This document shows, piece after piece, positions 1 to 10,539 of a stretch of DNA of 64,000 nucleotides. Under the pieces are notes generated by a model. That model saw nothing but the letters and a program-made list of their open reading frames with translations. It was not told the DNA's origin and made no database searches. How positions within the stretch are numbered: the first letter of the stretch is position 1; every line of letters begins with the position of its first letter. Origin of the DNA: Ampullaceana balthica (lineage: Eukaryota; Mollusca; Gastropoda; Lymnaeidae); contig CALYLW010001190.1 of NCBI GenBank assembly GCA_944989445.1, forward strand, positions 315,855 through 379,854. Direction: 5' to 3'. The translations under genes were made by a program, and so were the position numbers.

Positions 1-306
1 TTCTCTTTTTACTATGAGTCTTTGCATCTCTTCTTCATTAGCAATTCTTGCTTTTTCTTCAGCTATTCTTGCTTTTTCTTCAGCTATTCTTGCTTTTTCT
101 TCTTCTTCAGCTTTTCTTCGCTGTTCTTTTTCTTCAGCTATTCTTTGATTTTCTTTTTCTTCAGCTTTTCTTCGCTGTTCTTTTTCTTCAGCTATTCTTT
201 GATTTTCTTTTTCTTCAGCAACTTTTTCTTCAATGAAATCTCTCATTTCTTTTCCTTTTAGTCCCATCTCTTTAGCTATGGCGGTGAATCTTTCGTAGTA
301 ATCCAT
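1..306 (-). CDS. Coiled-coil gag-like protein, N-terminal part (partial, runs off window)
   Basis: Reading the minus strand from an ATG at 306-304 gives 102 open codons to the window edge. The first ~30 residues (MDYYERFTAIAKEMGL...) form a short globular-looking segment. The rest is a highly charged Glu/Lys/Arg/Ala heptad-like region in which units such as AEEKEQRRK and ARIAEEK repeat. The + strand shows this as TTCTTC-rich sequence that could be mistaken for simple repeat. Short N-terminal domains followed by such coiled coils are typical, as I recall, of gag-like proteins of Gypsy-type LTR elements in molluscs; an ordinary cellular coiled-coil protein is the alternative. No LTR, primer-binding site or protease is visible in the 300 bases upstream, which end in an assembly gap. 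The open frame and start are seen directly; the gag assignment is inference. Confidence 0.5.
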   Translation of the reverse strand, partial: MDYYERFTAIAKEMGLKGKEMRDFIEEKVAEEKENQRIAEEKEQRRKAEEKENQRIAEEKEQRRKAEEEEKARIAEEKARIAEEKARIANEEEMQRLIVKRE

Positions 307-601
307 GTTTTGTTTGATTGAATAATATGAATCTAGCAATTCGGTAAGGAATGTATGTATATATATTGATAAAGTTATAAATCGTCCAAATGAAAAATCT
401 TGAATTCAAAAATGTTAAGTTCAAATAAGTGACACGTCTAAACCATGAAATCTAGTTTCGACAAGATGAGACAACAAAAGAATCCTCACACGGGATCTTT
501 AGTATACTTTATATATACGCTCCCTCAGATTGACAAAATATATTAAATGGTCCGATCGTTTTGAATAAAAGTCACTTGGTTAAAATTTCAATTTTCGAGT
601 A

Positions 602-631
602 NNNNNNNNNNNNNNNNNNNNNNNNNNNNNN
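602..631. other. Assembly gap (30 N)
   Basis: A run of N lies directly against the 3' end of the LINE fragment at 632. The true 3' terminus or tail length of that retroposon may be hidden in it. One further single N lies at 55039 inside a 46-bp minisatellite. Confidence 0.98.
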
Positions 632-1045
632 TGTCTTATCTTATCTGTTACAGACGCTCCTTCTATACAGAAGATTTTTGCGTCCTGTGCATCTATGGTT
701 TGTGTTTAGTCCTGCATTCTTATTAGAGTTTTAAATGTTGATAAAGTGTTGGTTTTCCTGGTTTCTTCAGGCAACCCATTCCACGCCCGAATTCCGGACG
801 GTAAAAATGAGAATTTGTACGTGTTTGTTCTTGCATACGCAATAAGGAAGGTGTTTTTATCCTTATGTCTATCTGAGGCTTGTATTAAGTTATCTTTGTG
901 TTGTGTTTCTAAATTAGAATTAATTGCTTTATGTATGATTACTACTTTACTCTTGGTTCTTCTTATCAAAACTATGTAGGTAGCTTCGTGTGGGACACTG
1001 TTCAATCCTCATCTGGGTGATGAGTATTTGATCACTACGCTGTAG
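632..1045 (-). mobile_element. LINE (non-LTR retrotransposon) 3' end, 5'-truncated
   Basis: The minus-strand frame 1005-706 encodes the C-terminal tail of a non-LTR retrotransposon protein. The signature is RTNTYKFSFLPSGIRAWNGL followed by a short basic stretch; the FxPxxIRxWNxLP motif marks the end of many CR1/jockey/RTE-type ORFs. Upstream, about 1045-1000, a second frame reads ILITQMRIEQCPTRSYLHS, so the copy is frameshifted. After the stop comes a ~70-bp 3' region ending with GAAGGAGCGTCTGTAACAG and a run of GATAA/AGATA repeats, read on the minus strand. The same 3' end recurs at 9.4 kb, 7.25 kb and in the SINE at 42.6 kb. Clade within the LINEs is not resolved. Confidence 0.75.
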
Positions 1046-1049
1046 TTTT

Positions 1050-1660
1050 AGCATATACATATGATTTTGATTTTCAAAATGAGGATTGTTCTACGCGCAA
1101 ATATTGAGAAGAAAATCCCGCTTGTTAAGAAAGTGAAGCCATTGAAATCACTCTGAGTACGGCTTATCCCGACAAGGGCAATAAAATCATGCCTTAAGAC
1201 ATTATAGCGAGAAGCATGATCCACTGACACTACGGTGGCTATAATCCTAATAATCCATTCATGACATTAGGAAAGGATGAAAATAAACCCGACATACATT
1301 CAAGAGATTACCAAAATATGCGATATAGATGACGCGACAATGCCATTGCTTTGAATAAAAATGGAAAGATTGTTGACAAATGCTGAGTAGTCCCTTACAA
1401 CCAATGTTTGTTACCTATAATTAAACAGCTCACATCAGTGTTGAAATATGTGCCACATTTAAGAGTGTCGTATATTTATGCAAGTATGTTTATAAAGGTC
1501 AAGAATGGCGATTTCGTTAAATTAAAATAAAACAAAGAAGTTATCTTTGATGTGTTCAATATGCCACTCCTCGTGAAGTTTTTTTTGGAGGATTTTCAAA
1601 TTAAATTTTTATGAAAAATGTCATGCGGTCGCAAAAATTGAATTTGAATCTCCTAAATCA
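1050..1660. other. No gene recognised
   Basis: Mixed-composition sequence with only short chance frames. I see no domain, repeat or RNA signature. Confidence 0.4.
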
Positions 1661-1668
1661 GGGGTCGG

Positions 1669-1790
1669 CAAGAGTCAAAAATTACTATTTACAAAATTTC
1701 CCAAATTTTAAAGATGAACTACCAACCCAGGGTTAATGAGCCTCATTTGCCCGAAGGGGTGCCCAATGCCAGCAATGGACAAAAATTCAA
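1669..1790. repeat. hAT-like MITE remnant (one end)
   Basis: The string CAGGGGTCGGCAA at about 1669 resembles the terminal inverted repeat of hAT elements, and a GC-richer stretch follows to about 1790. No matching inverted terminus was found downstream, so this is at best a truncated copy. Confidence 0.3.
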
Positions 1791-3060
1791 TGAACTCTAA
1801 TGATAGCTTTAATTAAATAAAATTAAGACCTTAAGCACTTAAGTACGTAGATGTTATTCAACGCCATCTACACAATACGAAATAGTTAATTCACGTATAA
1901 TAGGCCTTCTCATGCCCTGCTGCAAGCGCAATATTGGACCCCAAACATGTATGCGTGCAATGGGCTTTTAAAACACTCACCCGCCCTATTAAATATCTAC
2001 TTAAAATACATAATTCCCTGGGTGATTAAAGACATTCAAATCTAGATTATCAAATATAATGTATATAAAATTACAGAAATCTACAATGAATGCGATTATT
2101 TTTATACTAAAATAATTATTAAAAAGTTTAACATTTTAAAAGTAATTAGCTCAAGAGGGTTTTTTCTTATTTTCATTAGTTTTGTTTTATGGAAATTTAA
2201 ATATGTTTTTAATGATTCTTTCATTTAATGTGATGTCAAATGTTTAAAAAAATCGGGGAAGGAAAAAAGGGGGGGGTGTCAAAATAATTGCGAAACCAGA
2301 TGAGTTAATTTAGATTACTATTAATATAAAATGCGCTATTAATGGATGTGTGTTTGTAGAGTAAACCATGTTATGTGAGAAGCTCTGATATTGCCAACAC
2401 TTTTCTGAATGGAAGGTGGCATTTCAATTTGTTATTTTTCCTTAAATAGACGAGCGATAATTAATTTAATTAAAAACTAGATAAATACCCGGCTTCCCTA
2501 AAAAGCTGACATCAGAAGATACGAAAGTTACGACTCTGTCATAAATATTTCTCTCATTTACTTAAACAATTTTTTGAAATTGCATCTTTAAAATGTATAA
2601 CATTGAAATTACATCTTGTAATCATTGAATTAAAGACCGAATAAATCGTAATGAAAATTGAGTTAAATCGTGTTACAAAATGACTTTAAGACTGTTGATA
2701 TAAAAATAGGATGCTGAGCTAATAGTCATATCAAAAGTAATATATACGATAAGGGCTTTAAATTGTTTTAATATAAGTTCGATTTAAAGATTAAGATCTA
2801 TCTTATTTATAAATTACGTCGACACAATTGAATCCCCGGTGAAAAGGGTCCCTTTGATAATTTATATTATGTTAAATCATGAAAAAGTTTATATTCGTTG
2901 ATGTTCAATTAAAACCATCTGGGATTGCAGAGGATATACTGTAGATTTAAAATAGTTGATTACTTTATTTCCATGACGATTAACTGTGTATACAGCAATA
3001 GATATATATTTGTTTTATTCGGAAAATAGTAGGCTACAGATTGTACACTGTCATTTTAAA
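1791..3060. other. AT-rich sequence without recognisable genes
   Basis: No ORF of interest, RNA gene or clear repeat structure was seen. The sequence is A/T-rich with short homopolymers. Confidence 0.4.
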
Positions 3061-3084
3061 TCTATAAGTTAACAGAAAATCTAA

Positions 3085-3146
3085 TGCGGACGGCGGCTGA
3101 TGACCCACAGACCGTAACCGGTCCACCACTTTGAGCACTACTGTTT
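3085..3146. repeat. Degenerate fragment of the CAGTGCTTCTCAAAG hAT MITE
   Basis: ACCGGTCCACCACTTTGAG followed by CACTACTG resembles one end of the 185-bp MITE found intact at 5535 and 12505. Only about 60 bp are recognisable. A similar scrap is seen at about 8545-8583. Confidence 0.4.
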
Positions 3147-3369
3147 TAGAGTACATTAAGTTACACATAATAACAAAGGACACGTTTACCGGTAGATATC
3201 TAGTTATTTATGAAAGGCCTGCAGGGCTATGATTTGTGTGGTCAGTGTTTCAAGGTTATTTTGAAGAAGAAGTCTGCTCTCCCAACACATTATTGCAATG
3301 TTTCATTAATGCCTTTGTGGGGGTGAGGTTAAAAATAATATTTCTACCTCTAATCAACAAATGAAAGCT

Positions 3370-3412
3370 TTATCTATCTGTTACAGACGATCCGCTCCTT
3401 CTATACGTCTTG
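3370..3412. repeat. LINE/SINE 3' tail fragment
   Basis: CTATCTGTTACAGACG with CGCTCCTTCTATAC matches, read on the minus strand, the shared 3' end of the LINE at 632 and the SINE at 42.6 kb. Only the tail is present. Confidence 0.45.
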
Positions 3413-3679
3413 TTTCCTTTTCCTGTTCACAGTTTAAGTATATGTGTGACAATCGACAATTGAAAAGAGAATGTGTTTTTAATCCACTTTGTAATAAATC
3501 ATTAATGCCTTTATTATGTGTCCATTTAAAGTGGGATTTTATCTCTAAAAAAAAGTTTCTTTCAAGTATTTGATGAGTGACAAAATTTTCAAAAACTCAA
3601 TTGTTCACAATTTCTCAAGCCTACGTCCTGTCATGGATGAACATTGAAAACTCAAAAAAGTGTACTCTTGGGTAAACAA

Positions 3680-3940
3680 TCAACATGCATAATTTGCAAT
3701 GTATGTCACCTCCGTCCCGTCCTGTCTGTGAAACTACTAATTTTAGAAAGCAGCGCACCAAATTACTGCACCAAAAATAACTCTTTTCGAACATTCCGCA
3801 TAAAATTGTTCAATATCAAAATAAACGAAAAAAATATAAATAAATTAAATAAATGAAAGTTCAAAATTACATTTTTTTAATCTGATGTGTATTTATTTTG
3901 AAAACTCCCATCATTTTCGACGGGTGATTCGTTATATTTA
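3680..3940 (-). repeat. Interspersed repeat with ACCCGTC end (copy 1)
   Basis: Shares, in inverted orientation, a sequence order with the tandem pair at 41014-41560: a CGTCCTGTC block, a GCACCAAATTACTGCACC block, ATAAAATTGTTCAATA, ATCTGATGTGTATTTATTTT, then TTTTCGACGGGTGATTCG. No coding capacity. It could be a MITE, but no convincing TSD was found. Confidence 0.55.
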
Positions 3941-4741
3941 CAAATCATTATTTCGCCTTCGGAAAATTATTTGAGTAATCTCGATCTTCAGGAAAAAAAT
4001 ATAATACATGTATAAAGAAGGCTTTAGATCAACGCAACTTTGGCCAAACTGCGGCTCGCGAGCCGCATGCGGCTCTTCTGGGTTCACTTTGCGGCTCCCG
4101 AATATTGATCAAATTAAACCTTTTCGTTTGAAATACATGCTGTGAAATACGCTAAACAGGAAAACGCTTAAGAAGAAATATTTGTCAAAATAAAATATGG
4201 CTTCCGACAAATACAAAGTATTTTGAAGTTATGTCCTCGCTTGGAATATTGCTCGTGCTAAACGACCTTATTCTGATGGGGACTTTATTAAGAAAAATAT
4301 CGAAGAAGTAATTTCAATATTAGATCCAAATAATTCCAGACTTCGGCGACTGATAACACAAATTCCAATGTCCCGCCATACCACCGAGAGACGTATTTCA
4401 GATATTCACGCTGACATTGAAGGGAAAATGAGGACCGATTTAAAGAACTGTATAGCATTCAGTTGGGCTCTTGATGAATCAGCAGATATTCAAGATAAGC
4501 CACAATTGGCGGTGTACGTTCGTTATGTTTCATTAGACCTGGCTGTAAAAGAAGAGCTATTAAACTTGGTGGCACTGATAGATACCACTCGTGGTATTGA
4601 TGTAAAAAAAACGCCCTTGATAAAATACTGACGGATGTTGGTGTACCACTAAATAGACTTGTGAGTGTGGCAACGGATGGAGCACCTACAATGCTTGGTA
4701 AAATTGTAGGTATGATTGGGCTTTTAACGAATGATCCAAAA

Positions 4742-5365
4742 TATTATTATTATTATTATTATTATTATGAGTATATAGTTCACTTATATAGCGCAGTACC
4801 CCAGCCTACAGCTGGGCTCACAGCGCTTTACAAACATATTCAACAACTACAGAAAACACATTGCACTCTAAATCTTCCTAAACATAGTTACACACACAAA
4901 ATTTCATATAAATGTTCAGAAATGAAAGCATCACCGTCCTAGACTGTTAATTTGATGGAGCGAGATCAGTGCACCTCATCCCTTGTCCGCCGAAACAAGG
5001 GTCCTGGACTAAAAGAATGCCCTTAGCGAAACAGGAATCCATGATGAAGATCCTAATCCAGAAATAATAACAAGACAAATACACACAATCAAATCAAGAG
5101 TTTAAGGCTATTCATGCCTGTTAGGCGTAGCCTCGTTCTCAAGATTTCAACCAGAAGTTTAATCGCAATGGTCGTCCCGTGGTTCGTTGTAGTCTGTATC
5201 ACTTCCATCAGGTTGAACCGAGTGACCTTGAAGCAAGAGTTCAATCTCACTACCACTCTTGTAATAAGTTACACACGCCAAGACAACGCTCAAATCAACG
5301 AAAGAACGCGCTCTACTTGAGATGAAGTTGTTCGATGTTAACTTCCGGATTAATATTATTAATAC
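4742..5365 (-). mobile_element. Retroposon with (ATA)n tail inserted in the hAT transposase
   Basis: This stretch separates two adjoining pieces of the transposase frame. Read on the minus strand it ends with AAGCGCTGTGAGC, TGCGCTATATAAGTGAAC and a run of about nine ATA units. GCGCTATATAA followed by an AT-rich trinucleotide tail is a common 3' end of invertebrate SINE/LINE elements. No tRNA-like promoter or RT motif was identified. The exact right boundary is uncertain by about 30 bases. Confidence 0.55.
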
Positions 5366-5526
5366 AGCCACAATCCTTCCTGTACACTGCATCATTCACA
5401 GAGAAAATCGTGCAGCCAAATATTTTAAATTCGAAAGTGTAATGACGACGGTTCTACACATTTTGAATTTCATTCGTTCAAGTGCAAAGAATCACCGGCA
5501 GTTCAAAAATTTTATAAGTGAGTTAG

Positions 5527-5728
5527 ATCTAGAACAATGCTTCTCAAAGTGGTGGTCCGCGGACCGGTGCCGGTCCGTGGGCCATCCGCTGCCGGTCCGC
5601 AGATGTTCTAAAAAAAAGGACAGACAAAATTGTCACTGCAGGGAAAATAGTGCACCGGTCCCTGGTGCAATGGAAAAAATTCCTGCCGGTCCGCCATACT
5701 AAAAAGTTTGAGAAGCACTGATCTAGAA
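5527..5728 (-). mobile_element. 186-bp hAT MITE with TSD ATCTAGAA, nested in the hAT transposase
   Basis: The element is 5535-5720, flanked on both sides by ATCTAGAA (5527-5534 and 5721-5728). Ends are CAATGCTTCTCAAAGTGG and, reversed, CAGTGCTTCTCAAACTT. The inside is GC-rich with repeated CCGGTCCG words. Removing the element and one TSD restores the transposase reading frame across ...SELDLE/DKPDD. It lies inverted with respect to the copy at 12505, which has the same 8-bp target. Confidence 0.9.
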
Positions 5729-6444
5729 GACAAACCAGATGACCTTTCATTTCACTGTGTTGTTAGGTGTTTTAAACAGATTTGTAGACTTGCTTGAACC
5801 CATTACTACTTTCCTTCCAGAAAAAGACAAGTCTTATCCACAGCTTGTGGGTGAAGCTTGGATGGACGATTTGATGTTTCTAACCGACATAATGCAGAAT
5901 CTACAAACTCTGTTTCAGCTTTCAGAACAAAATACAGATTCTTCAAAGAGATATATTGTCAAGAGAGTTTAAGCACTTTCCTCGTCTTCAGAATAGAGTG
6001 GAATTCAACTTAGAAAGCTTGGTGCCTACAGAGATAGGTTACAAGGATTGCTGGAAGATTTCCAAGCCAGATTTATTGACTTGCAGCAACTAAAATCCTG
6101 TTCCGCTTTTCTCATAAATCCATTCATGATAGACGAAATCAAAGGTGGTTTCCAGCTTCATATGAACATTGTTATGGAACCTTCTGCTGCTGAAATGGAG
6201 CTGTCAGAATTACATGAAGCTCAGGGTTTTGCAATGTTACACAAATCACAATCTGTGATGGATTTCTGGAAGCTTGTGCCAGAAGTAAAATATCCTCAAC
6301 TTAGGAGAGCTAGTTGCCGACTTATATCAATTTTCGGTACAACCTACTGCTGTGAATCTTTTTACTCCACAATTAAGTTCATAAAATCAAAGCATCGAGC
6401 AGTAACTAGTAATCAGCACCTGACAAAACTTCTGCAATAGTTTA

Positions 6445-6530
6445 CAAAATTTTGCTGCGCGGTAATTCTAAACTGCTACGTGGCGTCGGTCAGATATCTA
6501 CGCAGCCACGCAGCTTAAAGAGAACATTGG
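6445..6530 (+). repeat. GCTGCGCGG repeat fragment within the hAT 3' region
   Basis: TTTGCTGCGCGGTA, CTAAACTGCTACG, GGCGTCGGTCAGATATCT and GCAGCTTAAAG follow the order seen at 47938-48030, so the same dispersed repeat lies in the hAT trailer and at 47.9 kb. Confidence 0.6.
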
Positions 6531-6639
6531 TGGGGACGTGAGCGATAATGTCTCAATGCGGCTCTCAAAATTTTTGAATATTAATAAAAATGGTTCTCAC
6601 ATACTACAGGTCTGGCCACCCCTGCTTTAGATATTGCTT

Positions 6640-7055
6640 TAGGTCTCTCTGTCCATTATTCAGATTATATCTGTAGACATGTTTCAGTTTTCTGTGTGTA
6701 TGGAACAATAGTGATTTTCTTAGAACGTTAAGACCATCAAAGCATTCCTTATTAATTTTTTTTTACTTTCAAACATAAATAAATAAATTTTAAAAACAAA
6801 ACTCTACAGCAATATTTTTAATGTGAAATCAGAATCCCAGGAACTGGTAGGGATGTTACATGTTACGTTATGTATGCAATTTAGAAATAATAATTTTTAA
6901 TGTTTAAAAACAAAATTACAGAATTGTCTCCCAAAATTAGTATAGTCTACCTTAAAAGTTGCAGAAGATGAGTGAATGACCTTAAAAATAATCCATAATT
7001 TTAAAAATTATTAAGAAAAAATGTTTAAAGAAACTTTTTACTTTTAATTTAATGT
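6640..7055. other. No gene recognised
   Basis: AT-rich sequence without coding or structural signals that I can support. Confidence 0.4.
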
Positions 7056-7057
7056 TA

Positions 7058-7290
7058 TATATTACAGACGTTCCATCTATACAGTAGATTAATATTGTAA
7101 CAGAGATTGTGAAATTTTAAAGAAACCGATCACAGTTTAATATCCCTGGCTTTGAAATAGTTTATCAGCTTCTCGTGTTTTATTTTACTTTATAAGTTTT
7201 GTAGCTCTACGAATCTAATCTGAATAATTTCTTATCTATTACAGACGCTCCTTCTAAACAGAGGATTATTGCGTCCTACGCTTATCCATG
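7058..7290 (-). repeat. Two LINE/SINE 3' tail fragments
   Basis: ATTACAGACGTTCCATCTATACAG (as two halves) at 7062 and the longer TCTTATCTATTACAGACG, CTCCTTCTAAACAGAGG, ATTGCGTCCTACGC at 7229-7285 match the LINE 3' end at 632-700 in the same orientation. Only the terminal ~60 bp are present at 7229, as expected of strongly 5'-truncated copies. Confidence 0.6.
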
Positions 7291-7299
7291 ATTAAAACT

Positions 7300-8600
7300 A
7301 TTGAGACGAATAATTATACGACAACATAACCAGTCTCATGAAGTTGATACAGCAGGTGTTTTGATCTGGTGTAACACTGTTTACAAATCCATTAAATCAA
7401 TCGTCAGCTGCATGTTTTTCTCCCGTGTAAGAAGTTAGAATTAGAATATCATTTTTTTTCCTTCAGTTTTTGATGGTAATTTACTCAGATGCATAATGTA
7501 AACACACTTAAGGAAGTTTTATTTTGTAGCTGCATAAATCCTATGACTATATAGTACACCATTTTGTCATAATACCTACTCAGGAGACATAGAGACTGTC
7601 GAGAGTTCTGATATTCTGAATTCTGACTCCAACCCATCGAGGGAATTCGCCTAAACGCCGCTTAACTAGAATAGTGAATGGAATGATTTCAAAAGAAAGA
7701 ACTGAATACAAATAAAGAAGTCAATTTTTGTGGGGCGTTTAAGCAAGATGCATTGATTACATTGCCATGCCGAATAAACGGTGAGAACCGGTGACGCTGT
7801 CAACCCGAAGAATACTCAAGTGTTTCTATATAGAGCGAAGTGTTAAACTCAATGGTCAAAGCAAATAAATAACTTGAATGTAATTATCGTGTATTTGTGT
7901 GTTTTAATATGTGTGAGGTTGTGTGTTCTAGCTTCTAATAACATATGAAAGTATAAAAATATGAAATTATGCATTTTTTCTAATATTAATCTCTTAGTCA
8001 TTGCTAATCTATCTATTTGACTTTCTTTTCTTTTTATTATTTTATCTACCCATCTATAAATCTATGTATAATAATGATGTAAGTTCATGCGTTAATATTA
8101 ATATACACATATATCTTTTCTATATTTATATCTACATAATTTTTTTTCTGTCAACTAGTGAAGAACTTATTTTTTAAATTTTCAAATATCCACATGCAAT
8201 GGCATTTACAAAATTGACAGATTACCGCAGTTTCGCTTGACTTAGATAATCTTTTAAAACTCGGATGTTGGGTTTCAGCCAAAAATATATTTTTTTCAAA
8301 GACGCATGTTATATTTTTTATTTAAATTATTTCTTTTCTTTTATACCTAAAATTATTATTAGCATTGTTGAACTTGTGTGACTATAATTATTTATAAGTT
8401 TTAATAAACTTAACAAGGTGAAGCGTCATCTAAATTTCTTAATTTAAGTTGACATACAGTATAAATAGATGTATATGTTGAGGGGCTTTCTAAAAAACGT
8501 AAGAATATGCTCTAGTCATTAGCGGCGATTGATTATAAAGGTCTGGGGTAACCAACCAATGGCACGGGTGCCACTTTGAGCACAAGACAAGACTTAGCAT
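7300..8600. other. No gene recognised
   Basis: AT-rich, short T-runs, no convincing ORF. A scrap resembling the hAT MITE end (TGCCACTTTGAGCAC) lies at about 8569-8583. Confidence 0.4.
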
Positions 8601-8649
8601 GACACGTTGTCGACATGACCCTATGAGTCATCATGTAAGCCATCACAAG

Positions 8650-8756
8650 ACAGCTGTCACATCATACATTTTAATTTTTGGCTTTAATCAAAATTAACGA
8701 TTAATTAATCGTTAATTTTCAAAAATTGACGATTAAATTTAAATTAATCGTTAACA
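8650..8756 (-). repeat. Terminal fragment of the BED-hAT family (TTAATCGTTAA ends)
   Basis: Read on the minus strand, the order TTAACGATTAATTTAAATT, TTGAAAATTAACGATTAA, TTTGATTAAAGCCAAAAATT matches the left end of the BED-finger hAT relic at 40533-40650. No coding sequence here. Confidence 0.6.
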
Positions 8757-9199
8757 GCTCTTCTTTAAACATTAGCTATTGGTTGAATGGATGGATACAG
8801 ACCAAACTTGGTACACAAAACCTTGATGATTCATATTAAAATACTAAATAGAATTGAACTCCTAAATCATTACTTTTCTGGCCCATAGCCCATGTCCATA
8901 TCTCATTTCCTTCACATAAACTTCGTAAAATACCTTAGAAAAGAAATATTATTAGAGTCACTATTGAACACTGGAGTTAAGCCAATGTTGTTATCTATGC
9001 CCTTTGATGTGCATACCAGTAATCAACGGTAAATTAATTTAAAAGTAATCATACTTTATTCTTTGATGTTTTAGAAAACTATACATTTTCCCATCAGAGC
9101 ATGGCACAGAGTTGGGGAAATCGATCCTATCCGGTAAAGAAATGTTTATGCAATAAATAATTTTACTGTCTTTCTGTATGACAAAGTAGTTGAATACAA

Positions 9200-9455
9200 T
9201 AAATGTATACAACCTTTTGACAGACATAGTGATAAAAACACTTTTCTTACTCTGAATGCAAGAACAAAGACATTCAAATCCTCTTTCTTCCCGTCTGGAA
9301 TTCGGGCGAGGAATGTGTTGTCTCATCAAACAATGAAAACCAACAAACTATCAACAATTAAAACTAAATTAATAAAAAATGCAAGATTAGACATAAACCA
9401 TAGATAACCATAGAACAAAATAATATTCTGTATGGAAGGGGCGTCAGCAAAAAAC
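9200..9455 (+). mobile_element. LINE 3' end (second copy of the 632 family)
   Basis: The + frame from 9208 reads DRHSDKNTFLTLNARTKTF, then SSFFPSGIRARNVLS and TNKLSTIKTKLI, ending in TAA at 9402-9404. Residue by residue it parallels the minus-strand copy at 1005-706. A 3' region with ATTCTGTATGGAAGGGGCG follows. The conserved Trp of the IRxWN motif is Arg here. The copy is 5'-truncated and inactive. Confidence 0.75.
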
Positions 9456-9459
9456 CTGA

Positions 9460-10310
9460 TATTTTATTAAAAAATAGTGACGGGACTTTTTTTTAGCGAC
9501 AAGGCACTCCATGTATGTGTTACCTGAAATTTTGAACGTGTTTTTTCCTCATGATATCCCGGGAATACGGGCTAGCTTCTATATAATATATTTTCAACAA
9601 CATTAATCAATATAATCTATTTAACTTAAAAATTGAGGGGACGGGGTGACTGCAATAGAAAAGAAGTTATGGAGCTGAGTAAAACTAAGCCTGAAAGAGA
9701 CATAACAAGAAGCCTTCTTCGATGAACAAGTAAATGTATAACATATAAACAGGGTATTAGTTAGCCTGACAGAACGTAACACAACAGCGAACTTTTCGGC
9801 AAAGAGAATTCCTCAACGAACAAACAGTACACAAATAAAACGAATATAACGAAAATCTCACCTCCATTATTCAATGAACAAACAAAAACTGTGATGTAGA
9901 AATCAAGGAAGACATAAACGAGAAAGAAAGAAGATAACAAAATCAAGATAGACATTTGTAAAATAAAACAGGGACAAAGGATGGCATGGGTACGTAGCAT
10001 GTAGAGTCACGCGTCAACACGTGAGAAAAGCACGGCGTTCATGCCAAGTAGTATAAGGATTCCATAATCTTGAATAAGGTTATTCTCCATGCAGGTCGGC
10101 TCTGCCACGGGTGTTACGGCTGTTGTGGAAGAGAGAACAGAGGTGCTAGACAGGTCTCCCACGCCTTTATGGATATTTCTATCGAAATAAATAGAGACAG
10201 TGCATTGTTTATACAGTACTGTGAAATGTTGACACGTGTTCAGACAACCTGTCAGACAGGCGCCGTCCCTTCTATCCAATGAAATGCTTTGAAAGTTGTG
10301 TGCAAATGAC
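9460..10310. other. No gene recognised
   Basis: Two overlapping frames of 70-90 codons occur on opposite strands at 10007-10282, but neither has a recognisable domain or flanking gene signals. I do not call a gene. Confidence 0.4.
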
Positions 10311-10311
10311 G

Positions 10312-10535
10312 GTATAGATCAACGGTGGCCAAACTGCGGCTCGTGAGCCGCATGCGGCTCTTCTGTTCACACATCGCGGCTCGCGTACAATTTATCAAAG
10401 ACATGTTGCAAGTATTACTGGACATTTCCAAGCAAAGATTAATGATCCATAGTGCTTCAATGCGGCTCTAAACAATTTTTTTATATTTTAAAATGGCTTT
10501 CAGTTACTACAGGTGAGGCCACCCCTGGTATAGAC
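10312..10535 (+). mobile_element. 208-bp non-autonomous hAT (relative of the 4030 element)
   Basis: The element is 10320-10527. It begins CAACGGTGGCCAAACTGCGG and ends, reversed, CAGGGGTGGCCTCACC. Flanking 8-mers are GTATAGAT (10312-10319) and GTATAGAC (10528-10535), a TSD with one mismatch. Subterminal GCGGCTC motifs match the larger element. No coding capacity remains. Confidence 0.85.
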
Positions 10536-10539
10536 GATT

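Larger units (their letters stand above)
4203..6440 (+). pseudogene. hAT transposase pseudogene
   Basis: Recognisable pieces, in order: YVLAWNIARAKRPYSDG from about 4228 (just after an in-frame TGA); 4368-4629, with SWALDESADI (the first catalytic Asp region); a frameshift at a run of eight A near 4602; then LVSVATDGAPTMLGK at 4658-4702 (the second Asp motif). After the inserted retroposon come HCIIHREN and NHRQFKNFISELDLE (to 5534). After the MITE come RFVDLLEPITTF (5780 on), REFKHFPRLQNRVEF in another frame near 5965, and the C-terminal hAT dimerisation region at 6250-6437 (LRRASCRLISIFGTTYCCES). The N-terminal BED finger is absent. Family resemblance is to the ZBED5/GTF2IRD2/SCAND3 type of hAT-derived protein. 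Confidence 0.85.
4022..6632 (+). mobile_element. hAT DNA transposon (ZBED5/GTF2IRD2-like), decayed, with exact 8-bp TSD
   Basis: The element proper is 4030-6624. It is flanked by the perfect direct repeat CTTTAGAT at 4022-4029 and 6625-6632, the 8-bp duplication expected of hAT. The left end begins CAACGCAACTTTGGCCAAAC and the right end, reversed, CAGGGGTGGCCAGAC. Both are followed by 'GCGGCT' subterminal motifs; the left end has a few extra bases before GGCC compared with the 10320 copy. Inside is a + strand transposase in several frames, interrupted by a retroposon (about 4742-5365) and a MITE (5535-5720). It is non-functional. Confidence 0.85.

Noticed and set aside
22..261. Phe/Ser-rich forward frames over the TTCTTC stretch
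   Set aside because: They are the antisense of the coiled-coil minus-strand frame; composition is that of a complementary shadow.
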